A DNA stretch of 22,551 bases from CAYZIB01 sp964478425 (GTDB lineage Bacteria > Bacillota_I > Bacilli_A > Acholeplasmatales > WRBM01): NCBI GenBank assembly GCA_964478425.1, contig CAYZIB010000016.1, positions 1-22,551 of the forward strand. The letters are read 5' to 3'. This document shows positions 1 to 7,737 of the stretch, piece after piece. The notes beneath the pieces were generated by a model. That model was not told where the DNA came from. It saw nothing but the letters and a program-made list of their open reading frames with translations, and did no database searches. Positions within the stretch are counted from its first letter, which is position 1, and the number at the start of each line of letters is the position of its first letter. Made by a program: the position numbers and the translations under genes.

Positions 1-79
1 TTTTATCCACTACTTATCCCCCTAAAAAAATACATATTCATTAGAGGATTTTACAAAAAAAATCTTATAATAAACAAAA

Positions 80-111
80 AAAAGACAAATTCTTTTTCAA
101 ATTTGTCTTTT
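80..111 (-). terminator. Intrinsic terminator of the zinc-ribbon/SPFH operon
   Basis: A perfect 12-bp stem (80-91 with 100-111, AAAAGACAAATT against AATTTGTCTTTT) closes an 8-nt loop. Read on the minus strand it begins 11 nt after the stop codon of the zinc-ribbon gene and runs into a tract of T residues, as expected for Rho-independent termination. On the plus strand the T tract is shorter. Confidence 0.85.
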
Positions 112-122
112 ATTAATCTATC

Positions 123-1199
123 TTATATTAAAGTATATTGATTATATATAATTATACCAATAATAAATATCATTAAAAATATTAAAACAGTTAAGCTCAC
201 CTTTAATACCGAAATAGGATATTTACCATTTATTTTCCCTGTTTCGCCATTAATTAAAACAGTATAATTTTTATTATGATATTTATAACTTATAAACCAA
301 ATAGGAATTAACATATATTTAAAAGTTGAATCACTAAAATAAGGATCCACATCAAGATAATCAACAACATCATAATGATATTTACATAAAATATCTGTTC
401 TTATATTTTTTTCCATTATTTGTTTAGCTTTTTCATAACCACTAAGCATATCAATCGAATAATATTCTGCTTTAAAATTATGCAAATAATCAGATTTATA
501 TTCAACTCCATTATTAGTATCAAACGGTTTAATTCCATCAATCATACTTTGTTCGATTTTACTACTAGCATTAACTAAAACATCATCAAAATCCAACTGA
601 TTAACTCCCTTAATTGTAAAATATCTAATTTCTGTTACTGTTCTTCTGTTTTTCCCACTTCCTACTGTTCTAGTATAATACTTTCCTAATCTTCCTCTAT
701 AATTAGATATAGTTCTACTATCGTAAGTATATATAGGCTCATATACACCCTTTATTTCTTCTAACAAAAAATCTTTTTTCATATCACTTGGTGCATAATA
801 CTTATTTTTTATCCAATGCTTATATATTTTATTTACTCCTTCTTTACTTATTTTAAAAGGAATAATAGAAGTAGGTTTTAACCCCTTTATTTCATTTTCT
901 AACATTACATGGCTTGACCCACAAAAAGGACAAATCGTAGATGTTTCAAATGCAGTAAAAACTGATTTTGCTCCACAATTTTGGCAATTAAAAATCCTTT
1001 CAGATTTTAAATAATTAGTTTCATTAGCACTATAATCTTTAACTAATCTTTCATTGTTTATAATCTTAGATTCAATTTTTATATATGAATCACAATGACT
1101 ACAATACAATCCATTTTTTTCAGGACTATATTCTAAATTTGCTCCGCAATTAGGGCATTTTGAATTATCTGTTGTTTGTAATTCTTCAATGTTCTCCAT
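123..1199 (-). CDS. Zinc-ribbon protein with C-terminal membrane anchor (YdjG-like)
   Basis: A 358-residue protein with two N-terminal zinc ribbons. The first uses Cys15/Cys18 and Cys33/Cys36, the second Cys72/Cys75 and Cys90/Cys93. A hydrophilic middle of about 220 residues follows, then one hydrophobic segment near residues 331-354. The ribbons resemble TFIIB/rubredoxin types, but nothing suggests transcription. The family match is the YdjG-type membrane protein, which in Bacillus works with an SPFH protein (YdjI) at the membrane. The next gene upstream here is exactly such an SPFH protein, 17 bp away. The ATG at 1199 has GGGAG seven bases upstream. The PspA (YdjF) and YdjH partners of the Bacillus operon are absent from the window. 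The molecular function is inferred from this pairing only. Confidence 0.75.
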   Translation of the reverse strand: MENIEELQTTDNSKCPNCGANLEYSPEKNGLYCSHCDSYIKIESKIINNERLVKDYSANETNYLKSERIFNCQNCGAKSVFTAFETSTICPFCGSSHVMLENEIKGLKPTSIIPFKISKEGVNKIYKHWIKNKYYAPSDMKKDFLLEEIKGVYEPIYTYDSRTISNYRGRLGKYYTRTVGSGKNRRTVTEIRYFTIKGVNQLDFDDVLVNASSKIEQSMIDGIKPFDTNNGVEYKSDYLHNFKAEYYSIDMLSGYEKAKQIMEKNIRTDILCKYHYDVVDYLDVDPYFSDSTFKYMLIPIWFISYKYHNKNYTVLINGETGKINGKYPISVLKVSLTVLIFLMIFIIGIIIYNQYTLI

Positions 1200-1216
1200 A
1201 TTTTACTCCCAAACTA

Positions 1217-2287
1217 TTAATTAATTTTTTCTCCACATTCAGCACAAAATTTTTGATTTTGATTTACTTTTGCTCCACATTTAGAACATAATTTATCTTC
1301 ATTAAATTTTTCTCCACATTCTAAGCAAAATTTAGCATTTACATTTACTTTTGCTCCGCATTTAGAACATGTCTTTAAATTGTTATCAACATTGTTATTA
1401 GAGCTATTATTGTTATTATTAAATACACTCTTCATACTTTCAGCAAACATGTTTCCCATACCAATTCCAGCACCAACACCAATACCAGCACCAGCAACAC
1501 CTGATTCATTTTTTGCAGCATCTCTAATAGCATTTGCTGTTTGAAATTGCATAAATGTTTGCATTTCATCTTTCATAACACCCATTTGTGTTCTTGTATC
1601 TAACATTTTTTCTACTTCTTCTGGTAAAGAAATATTTTCAATTAAAACTTGACTTGCTTCAATACCATAAGCATTAAATTCTATTTGCACTTGTTTTGTT
1701 AAAAATTCACTAAATTCTTTATAATTTGCAGCTAAATCTAAAGCACTTATTTTTGATTCAGCAACTGCATCTGAAAAAGAGGTTACAATAAGTGATTTAA
1801 ATTGATCTAATAAACTAGAAGTTTCAAAACTTGAATTTGTTCCTAAAATTTGTGTACAAAATTGTTTAGCATCATTAACTCTATAATTAAATTTACCAAA
1901 AGCTCTTAATCTTACTACACCAAATTCATTATCACGCATCATTACAGGATTTGATGTACCCCATTTTTGATTAAAAAACATTTTTGTATTAACAAAATAC
2001 ACTTCTGCTTTAAATGGAGAATTAAACCCGTAAGGCCAACTCATTAATGCTGTTAAAACTGGCATATTACCTGTTTCTAATTTATGACGACCTGGAGTAT
2101 AAACATCACACACTTTTCCTTCACATACTAATACTGCACATTGTGATTCTCTAACTATTAATTGACATCCATTCATAATTTCAGATCTATCATCCATTGG
2201 ATAACGATATGCAATAACATTTGTTGAATCATCTTTCCATTCTATAACTTTTAATAATTGTCTTTTAATTTTATTAAATAATCCCAT
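1217..2287 (-). CDS. SPFH-domain protein with two C-terminal zinc ribbons (YdjI-like)
   Basis: A 356-residue protein. The N-terminal two thirds match the SPFH/virion-core-like (flotillin-related) family, seen in segments such as CVLVCEGKVCDV-type strands near residues 50-65, the RAFGKFNYRV strand and a long helical stretch ending in TRTQMGVMKDEMQTF. A Gly/Ala-rich linker and an Asn-rich linker follow, then two short zinc ribbons (CSKCGAKV...FCLECGE and CSKCGAKV...FCAECGE) that look internally duplicated. Proteins of this type form oligomeric membrane-associated scaffolds. YdjI is the Bacillus example and is recruited by YdjG-like partners, which agrees with the zinc-ribbon gene immediately downstream. 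I chose the ATG at 2287 because AAAGGA lies 8 bases upstream. The ATG at 2293 leaves only 2 bases of spacing. Confidence 0.8.
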   Translation of the reverse strand: MGLFNKIKRQLLKVIEWKDDSTNVIAYRYPMDDRSEIMNGCQLIVRESQCAVLVCEGKVCDVYTPGRHKLETGNMPVLTALMSWPYGFNSPFKAEVYFVNTKMFFNQKWGTSNPVMMRDNEFGVVRLRAFGKFNYRVNDAKQFCTQILGTNSSFETSSLLDQFKSLIVTSFSDAVAESKISALDLAANYKEFSEFLTKQVQIEFNAYGIEASQVLIENISLPEEVEKMLDTRTQMGVMKDEMQTFMQFQTANAIRDAAKNESGVAGAGIGVGAGIGMGNMFAESMKSVFNNNNNSSNNNVDNNLKTCSKCGAKVNVNAKFCLECGEKFNEDKLCSKCGAKVNQNQKFCAECGEKIN

Positions 2288-2312
2288 AATCATTTTCCTT
2301 TCTTATAATAAA

Positions 2313-2321
2313 ATTATATCA
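2313..2321 (-). promoter_or_regulatory. Extended -10 promoter for the SPFH/zinc-ribbon operon
   Basis: On the minus strand the sequence TGATATAAT is an extended -10 element (TGN followed by a consensus TATAAT), about 25 bases before the SPFH start codon. Its TGA is the stop codon of the preceding flavoprotein gene. I see no convincing -35 hexamer, which is tolerated with an extended -10. Confidence 0.6.
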
Positions 2322-3392
2322 TATATTATTTTTATATAAAATACTTTTTAATACATAAATTGCACTATATATTCCCCACATCAAGTTATATCCTCCACAA
2401 ATTCCATCCATATTAACCATTTCTCCTATAAAATATAAACCTTTATTTTTAGGAGAAACAAGATAATTTAATCCTCCTCTTGTAACTTGTGCTTCATCAT
2501 AAGATAGTAATGATAAAATCTCAAATTCAATGTTTTTTACATCTTTAATTTGTTTATTTTTTATATATGTAATTAATTTTTCATGAAATATTCCATCATA
2601 ACTTTTTATAAAACTTATATCGTCAAATTTATAAAGTGGATCTATAATAAGTTTTGCTTTTTTATAATTATCAGGTAAATAAAAACTTAAATTCATGACA
2701 CATATACCACTTATTCCATTTTTTTTAAATTGAACTTCGCCGATTTCTTCTTTTATAATTTTATTATCAACAACAAGTTTAACATTTGCTTTTAATCTTA
2801 ATCCTTCAAGGATATCAGATTTCGCTTTAAACCCAACTAACGAAGGTCTTAAAGTAGAAATATCTTCTCCTAAATCTTTTAAAATGTTAAAAATAGATCC
2901 ATCGCTGCCTAGATTTTTATATGATTTTCCTCCACATGCAAAAATAATTTTATCTAATAAAAATGTGTCATTTAAAATATATTTATTATCATTAATTTTT
3001 AAAATTGAAGTAATTTCAGTATTCAAATTAATTTTAACATTATACTCATTTAATTTATTAATTATAACTTTTAAAACTGTATTACTTGAATAAGAATAAG
3101 GGTATACCAAACAATTATCATTTATAGTTAATAAATCAAATTCATCAAATAAAAATTTTTTTATATCAATAATATTATTTTTTATAACTAAATCATATAA
3201 TTCTTGATTATTATAAAATCTACTATCAATATTCATATTAGCAATATTACATCTTCCACCACCTGTGGCAAGCAATTTTTTTCCTAATTTATTATTTTTT
3301 TCAAAAATTATAACATCATTATTTGAATATTTTTTTAATAATACCGCTAATATTAATCCGCTAAATCCTCCACCCACAATTCCAATTTTCAT
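2319..3392 (-). CDS. HI0933/YhiN-family FAD-dependent oxidoreductase
   Basis: A 357-residue flavoprotein of the HI0933-like (BaiN/YhiN) family, an uncharacterised group of soluble NAD(P)/FAD oxidoreductases. The N-terminal dinucleotide-binding loop GGGFSG is at residues 7-12 and an acidic residue ends the second strand (IIFEK). The family signature GKKLLATGGGRCNIAN follows around residues 37-52. A second FAD contact (FACGGKSYKNLGSDG) is central, and the C-terminal segment GLYFIGEMVNMDGICGGYNLMW matches the family's conserved end. It is somewhat shorter than the ~400 residues usual for the family, but all signatures are present. It starts with ATG. The ribosome site is weak (GGATGTGATG). It precedes the SPFH operon but probably forms a separate transcript. 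The substrate is unknown. Confidence 0.88.
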   Translation of the reverse strand: MKIGIVGGGFSGLILAVLLKKYSNNDVIIFEKNNKLGKKLLATGGGRCNIANMNIDSRFYNNQELYDLVIKNNIIDIKKFLFDEFDLLTINDNCLVYPYSYSSNTVLKVIINKLNEYNVKINLNTEITSILKINDNKYILNDTFLLDKIIFACGGKSYKNLGSDGSIFNILKDLGEDISTLRPSLVGFKAKSDILEGLRLKANVKLVVDNKIIKEEIGEVQFKKNGISGICVMNLSFYLPDNYKKAKLIIDPLYKFDDISFIKSYDGIFHEKLITYIKNKQIKDVKNIEFEILSLLSYDEAQVTRGGLNYLVSPKNKGLYFIGEMVNMDGICGGYNLMWGIYSAIYVLKSILYKNNI

Positions 3393-3452
3393 ATCATCAC
3401 ATCCAATTTTATTATATTATAAATTAAATTTAATTAAAAATAAATATTATAT

Positions 3453-3480
3453 TTGAAATCAAAAATAAAAGAATTATAAT
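3453..3480 (+). promoter_or_regulatory. Possible promoter of the permease gene
   Basis: TTGAAA (3453-3458) and a consensus TATAAT (3475-3480) are separated by 16 bases. Transcription would start close to 3487, inside or next to the AAAGGTG ribosome site, so the mRNA would be nearly leaderless. That makes the call uncertain in such AT-rich sequence. Confidence 0.35.
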
Positions 3481-3496
3481 TATAAAGGTGATTTTT

Positions 3497-4780
3497 ATGA
3501 CAATTGTATTAATTTTATCTTTAATTGGAATTATTTTAATGTTTTATTTTATTTGTTTTAAACCTCAATTAAGAATTAAAAATTTTAATTTAAATACTTT
3601 TTATTTACCAGTTTTGTTTATTAGTATCATTTTATTAATTTTTCCTTTTTTTGATAAAACTGAATATTTTAAAACACTAAGTGCAAATTCCAATTTAAAT
3701 CCAATAAGGATTTTAATACTTTTTATTTCTATTTCTTTTATTTCTTTAGTACTTGATAGTAGTGGTTTTTTTGACTATATCGCACAAAAATTTATTAATA
3801 AATATAAAAAAAATCAATTTATGTTGTTCACAATCTTATATATATTAATTTCAATATTAACAATTTTTACATCAAATGATATTGTAATATTAACTTTTTC
3901 TCCGTTTATTCTGAGTTTTTCAAAAAAAGGAAAAATTAATCCTATACCATATTTGGTAATGGAGTTTGTTGCAGCTAACACATATTCAATGCTATTAATA
4001 ATTGGTAATCCTACTAATATATATTTATCTAGTATTTTTAATTTATCTTTTTTTGAATATTTGAAATTTATGATTTTACCAACAATTATTGTTGGAGTTA
4101 CTAGCTATATAATTTTAATATTATTATTTAAAAATCAATTAAAAAATAAAATAAATAATTTTTGTTTTAGTGATGATTTAATTAAAGACAAATTTGTTCT
4201 ATTTATTTCTTTAATTCATTTAGCTTTAGCAACTATTATTCTAAGTATATCTAATTATCTTAATTTAGAAATGTATATAATTGCTTTTATCTTTGCTTTA
4301 AGTTTATTTACTATTACTTTTATATATTCAATAATAAAAAAAGATATTTCTATTATAAAAATACCTATAACAAAAATACCTTTCAATTTGATTTTCTTTA
4401 TTTTATCTATGTTCACTATAATAAGTGCTTTAGATTCATATGATTTTTTTTCTAACATTACTAAATTATTAAATAATAATCCTATTTTATATTTAATAAC
4501 TTCAACAATATCTGCTAATATATTAAATAATATTCCTATGACTTTAGCATACAGTAAAATATTACCAAACATTAATAATCAAAAAATTATTTATGCTACT
4601 ATAATTGGCTCTAATATTGGTGCAATACTAACTCCAGTAGGTGCACTTGCAGGAATAATGTTTACAAATATTTTAAAAAACAATAATATTGAATATTCAT
4701 TTAAAGATTTTTTTAAAAATGGATTTAAAATTGTTTTAATATTATTAATTGTATTATCAATATTTTTTATTTTAATTTAA
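3497..4780 (+). CDS. ArsB/NhaD-SLC13-type ion transporter (anion or arsenite permease-like)
   Basis: A 427-residue polytopic membrane protein with about 11-12 hydrophobic segments. The repeated inverted motifs of the ArsB/NhaD and SLC13 superfamily are visible: TSNDIVILTFSPFI in the first half with NTYSMLLIIGNPTN following, and NILNNIPMTLAY plus GSNIGAILTPVGALAG in the second half. These Asn- and Pro-containing hairpins line the substrate site in the family. Substrates in the family include arsenite, Na+/H+, citrate and other dicarboxylates, and the sequence alone does not decide between them. No arsR or arsenate reductase gene is near, so arsenic resistance is not supported. Start: ATG 3497 preceded by AAAGGTG. 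The upstream in-frame GTG at 3488 lies inside that site. The 3' end overlaps the RNase M5 gene on the other strand by 9 bp. Confidence 0.8.
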   Translation: MTIVLILSLIGIILMFYFICFKPQLRIKNFNLNTFYLPVLFISIILLIFPFFDKTEYFKTLSANSNLNPIRILILFISISFISLVLDSSGFFDYIAQKFINKYKKNQFMLFTILYILISILTIFTSNDIVILTFSPFILSFSKKGKINPIPYLVMEFVAANTYSMLLIIGNPTNIYLSSIFNLSFFEYLKFMILPTIIVGVTSYIILILLFKNQLKNKINNFCFSDDLIKDKFVLFISLIHLALATIILSISNYLNLEMYIIAFIFALSLFTITFIYSIIKKDISIIKIPITKIPFNLIFFILSMFTIISALDSYDFFSNITKLLNNNPILYLITSTISANILNNIPMTLAYSKILPNINNQKIIYATIIGSNIGAILTPVGALAGIMFTNILKNNNIEYSFKDFFKNGFKIVLILLIVLSIFFILI

Positions 4781-5308
4781 TTCGATGATTTTTTTTAAAT
4801 CATCTTTTTTTATATCTAACATATTTATTCTTTCTAAAAATGTTTTACCATTTGGACAACCAATATTATAATAATCACTTATTTTTTTTCTTAATAATTT
4901 AGAATTATTATTACCAATTAATCCTAAATTATATAAATCAATACTATTTATTAAATTTTTTTTGTTAGTATTTATACTTATAACACTATTTAGTGCTTCA
5001 ATAATATCTTTTTTACTTGCATGTTCTATCCCAACTTTTTTATTGTTTTTAGAAATAGCAAGTTCTTTTTTTAAAAATGCATTTTTTGAATTAGGAATTA
5101 AACTCATAATCGTTTTTCTAATTTTTTCTCCTGGAAAATCTGGATCTAAAAATAAAATTAAATCATGTCTTAATGCTACTTCTTTAAAAAATGCTAAATG
5201 TTCATTAACACTACTACCATCAGTAATTAATACATATGCATCAGGATAAATCGATAAAATTCTTTTTTTATCATTTTTTCCTTCAACTATAATAACTTCA
5301 TTAATCAT
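4772..5308 (-). CDS. rnmV: Ribonuclease M5
   Basis: A 178-residue protein with an N-terminal TOPRIM domain that carries the catalytic acidic residues: Glu9 in IIVEGKNDK and the D-x-D pair Asp55/Asp57 in ILFLDPDFPGEK. The RNase M5 signature VGIEHASKKDIIEAL follows at residues 92-106, and length agrees with the family (about 180-190). RNase M5 performs the final maturation cut of 5S rRNA precursor bound to ribosomal protein L18. In many Bacillota rnmV sits beside ksgA or tatD. Here it is the last gene of a ten-gene minus-strand operon, overlapping the 5'-nucleotidase gene by 8 bp. Its last codons are overlapped by the plus-strand permease gene and its terminator. No clear minus-strand terminator follows. 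Confidence 0.93.
   Translation of the reverse strand: MINEVIIVEGKNDKKRILSIYPDAYVLITDGSSVNEHLAFFKEVALRHDLILFLDPDFPGEKIRKTIMSLIPNSKNAFLKKELAISKNNKKVGIEHASKKDIIEALNSVISINTNKKNLINSIDLYNLGLIGNNNSKLLRKKISDYYNIGCPNGKTFLERINMLDIKKDDLKKIIELN
4784..4811 (+). terminator. Intrinsic terminator of the permease gene, inside rnmV
   Basis: An 8-bp perfect stem GATGATTT / AAATCATC (4784-4791 with 4797-4804) with a 5-nt T loop is followed by seven T residues. It begins 4 bp after the permease stop codon. It lies wholly within the 3' coding end of rnmV, where it encodes the Lys/Asp/Ile-rich tail on the opposite strand. Confidence 0.75.
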
Positions 5309-6797
5309 GAATTAAAATATCCTCATAAATATCAAAATATCCATAAGTACTATTTTGTAATTTTATTTCTTCAATCATTAAATCTCTAACTAATACCCCT
5401 GTTTTAGTTATTTCATCTTGTTTCATAAAAGGATTATATGTATCTGTAAATATATAATCATTAGTTACAAAAACATAGTATTTATCATTTTCTAATAACT
5501 CGTTATTAATATATATATTATTATCAATCACACTAACATTTGAAGAAAAATATCCATAATCATAATTACTATAAATAAAATTCTTTAAATCTCTTCCTTT
5601 TATTTTACAATACATAACTGTATTATCATGTGGTAATATTTGAAAAACCTTTTCAAGTGTAATACTATCTCCTTTATCTGTTCCAGAGTTAAATGCATTA
5701 GCTTTTATTCCACCTTTATTTTGAAAACCTATATCTGCGCCATAAGCATTCATAATAACATCAGCTGTCCACATAGCTACTTTTGGTCTTGTTAAATTAT
5801 ATTTAATTGAAGCTAAAGGAGCTTTAATAACATCCCCTAATTGTTCTAAATACTTTGCTACTACTTCTTCTGTATTTTGATCTTTTTTAGTTAAATCAAT
5901 ATCATTATTAATATGATTAATTTCATAATCAATCACTTCATTTTTAGAATTTAATGTCAAACTAATTTTTCCTATATATTGTCCATAACTTCCTGCTTGA
6001 ATATATGGTAAATCAATCATTCCATTACCTCTATATATGCTACCACTAGTTTTTTGATGATAATGTGCATTAAAAATAGCATCTACCATACTTTCTTTTG
6101 GTAATTCTGATAATGCTATATTAGTAGAATCTCCATTATCATGAGTTAAAGCAATAACAACATCACAATCTTTATTTTGTCTTAAATCATATGAGATTTC
6201 TTTTATAACATCTTGTGGTTTTAAAAATTCGTAATTTGTTACATTTTCTTCTAATATTTCACTTTCCATGCCATATCCAATAGTTCCAATGATTCCAATT
6301 TTAACATCGTCTTTTGTTACTATTACATAATCTTTTGTGTTAGGTAATTTTTTATTTGTTCCTTTAAAAACAATATTTGCAGCAAGAAGTGGATAATTAG
6401 CTTCTCCATTTTCTAAATTACCATCATGATATTTTAAAATTTCATCTATTGTCCAATCAAATTCATGATTTCCTATTACCATAGCATCAAAATTCATTGT
6501 ATTCATAATTTCAACTGTAGCAAGTCCATTATAATAATTAGATATGAACCCTCCTTGATACATATCACCAGCAGCAAGTAATAATGTGTTAGGATTTTCT
6601 TCTCTTTTTTTATTTATATAATTAGAAATATAAGATAATCCTAAATAGTCTCCTTCTTTTTCGATTGCTCCATGTAAATCATTTAAACTATAAATATCAA
6701 TCACTTTATTATCTTTATTACTAGGACTTACATATTCTACGCACCCTGAAAATAATAATAAAATTAATAAAACTAATAATAATTTAATTTGCTTCAT
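5301..6797 (-). CDS. 5'-nucleotidase/metallophosphatase lipoprotein (UshA/YfkN-type)
   Basis: A 498-residue exported enzyme. The N-terminus is a lipoprotein signal peptide: Lys-containing start, Leu-rich core and lipobox FSGC with Cys19. The calcineurin-like metallophosphatase domain shows Asp40/His42 (LNDLHG), Asp78 (AAGDMYQGG), Asn110/His111 (IGNHEFD), a His in ALTHDNG, and NAHYH where the family usually has GHxH. The C-terminal 5'-nucleotidase domain is recognised by NKGGIKANAF and ILPHDNTVMYCKIKG. Members remove phosphate from extracellular nucleotides so that nucleosides can be imported. It lies between the DHH phosphoesterase and RNase M5 genes, overlapping both, which fits nucleotide salvage. 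AAGGAAA precedes the ATG. Exact substrates are unknown. Confidence 0.9.
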   Translation of the reverse strand: MKQIKLLLVLLILLLFSGCVEYVSPSNKDNKVIDIYSLNDLHGAIEKEGDYLGLSYISNYINKKREENPNTLLLAAGDMYQGGFISNYYNGLATVEIMNTMNFDAMVIGNHEFDWTIDEILKYHDGNLENGEANYPLLAANIVFKGTNKKLPNTKDYVIVTKDDVKIGIIGTIGYGMESEILEENVTNYEFLKPQDVIKEISYDLRQNKDCDVVIALTHDNGDSTNIALSELPKESMVDAIFNAHYHQKTSGSIYRGNGMIDLPYIQAGSYGQYIGKISLTLNSKNEVIDYEINHINNDIDLTKKDQNTEEVVAKYLEQLGDVIKAPLASIKYNLTRPKVAMWTADVIMNAYGADIGFQNKGGIKANAFNSGTDKGDSITLEKVFQILPHDNTVMYCKIKGRDLKNFIYSNYDYGYFSSNVSVIDNNIYINNELLENDKYYVFVTNDYIFTDTYNPFMKQDEITKTGVLVRDLMIEEIKLQNSTYGYFDIYEDILIHD

Positions 6798-7737
6798 TTT
6801 CCTTATACTCCTTAACTAAATTGTTTATATCTTCTAAAAACATTGGTAAATCTAATAAAGATTTTAATTTAGCCCCAGCAGCAAATTTATGCCCACCACC
6901 ATCATATTTATTAGCTAATTTATCTACTTCAGGACCAATTGATCTAATTCTTAATCTTAATTCATTATCATATTCTATTAATAAAAACCATGTTGGATAA
7001 TTTTCAATATTTGCAAAAGTATTAACCATAGATGAAGCTTCTTCTTCAGTTACATCAAACTCTTTCATGATATCTTTTGTCATTAAAAAATAACTTACAC
7101 CATCTTTAGTTGTTTTTAAATTAGAATAAATATATCCTTTTAATTTAATTTCTCGCATTGTTTCTTTACTTAAATTTTGATCAATATATTTAAGATCTAT
7201 TAAATTAATTAATTTTTCGCAGCAATAAAATGTTTTTTCATTAACTCCTTGATATTTAAATCTTCCTGTATCAGTTGATATTCCTACATATAAAGAAGTT
7301 GCTGCTTTATGATTAATTTTCAATTTATTTACTAATGCAAATTCTGTAATCAACTGAGCACAAGCAGGAGAATTTTCATCAACATAATTAAATGTTCCAT
7401 AACTATCAACTGGAATATGATGATCAATTTTAATACACTCTTTTGCATTAATAAATCTTTTATCAGATACTCTATTTTTATCACCACAATCAACAACTAT
7501 TGCAAGAGCATCTGCATATAATTCATCACTAATTTGATCCATATTTCCTAAAAAGCTTACATAATCTGACATATCGCCAACAACATACACATTTTTTTTA
7601 AAATTTTCTTTTAATATTTCTTTTAATCCAATTTGTGATCCTATACAATCCCCATCTGGTCTTATATGACCATGAATAATAATTGTATTATATTTTAATA
7701 TTTTTTTTAATATTTGTTTATAATCTTTTTTGTTCAT
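6784..7737 (-). CDS. DHH/DHHA1 phosphoesterase, NrnA-like (copy 1)
   Basis: A 317-residue cytosolic phosphoesterase of the DHH subfamily 1. Motif I is H24-x-R-P-D28-G-D30-x-x-GS, motif II has Asp83 (IVVDCGD), motif III is DHH at 105-107, and motif IV is STDTGRF. The DHHA1 substrate-binding domain ends with GGGHKFAAGA near residue 280. NrnA-type members degrade 2-5 nt RNAs, pAp or linear dinucleotides such as pApA using Mn2+. All metal ligands are present, so it should be active. The start is ATG 7737, preceded by AAGTGG/AAAGGG. The in-frame ATG at 7758 would extend the protein by 7 residues into the upstream gene. With the shorter start both copies are exactly 317 residues. It overlaps copy 2 by 20 bp and the 5'-nucleotidase gene by 14 bp. 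Confidence 0.9.
   Translation of the reverse strand: MNKKDYKQILKKILKYNTIIIHGHIRPDGDCIGSQIGLKEILKENFKKNVYVVGDMSDYVSFLGNMDQISDELYADALAIVVDCGDKNRVSDKRFINAKECIKIDHHIPVDSYGTFNYVDENSPACAQLITEFALVNKLKINHKAATSLYVGISTDTGRFKYQGVNEKTFYCCEKLINLIDLKYIDQNLSKETMREIKLKGYIYSNLKTTKDGVSYFLMTKDIMKEFDVTEEEASSMVNTFANIENYPTWFLLIEYDNELRLRIRSIGPEVDKLANKYDGGGHKFAAGAKLKSLLDLPMFLEDINNLVKEYKENEAN
7507..7554. repeat. 48-nt perfect direct repeat, copy in DHH gene 1
   Basis: These 48 bases are identical to 8456-8503. They are codon-aligned and encode FLGNMDQISDELYADA (residues 62-77). The next Leu codon already differs (CTT here, TTA in the other copy), and the amino acids on both sides diverge quickly. Confidence 0.95.

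Noticed and set aside
2884..3456. Plus-strand open frames opposite the flavoprotein gene
   Set aside because: They mirror codons of the HI0933-type gene, lack ribosome sites and have no family features.
4255..4572. 105-codon minus-strand open frame inside the permease gene
   Set aside because: Antisense to a well-supported transporter gene. The Lys/Ile-rich translation is what AT-rich antisense sequence gives by chance.
3497..4780. Arsenic resistance locus
   Set aside because: The permease is ArsB-like only at superfamily level and no arsR, arsC or arsA gene is near.
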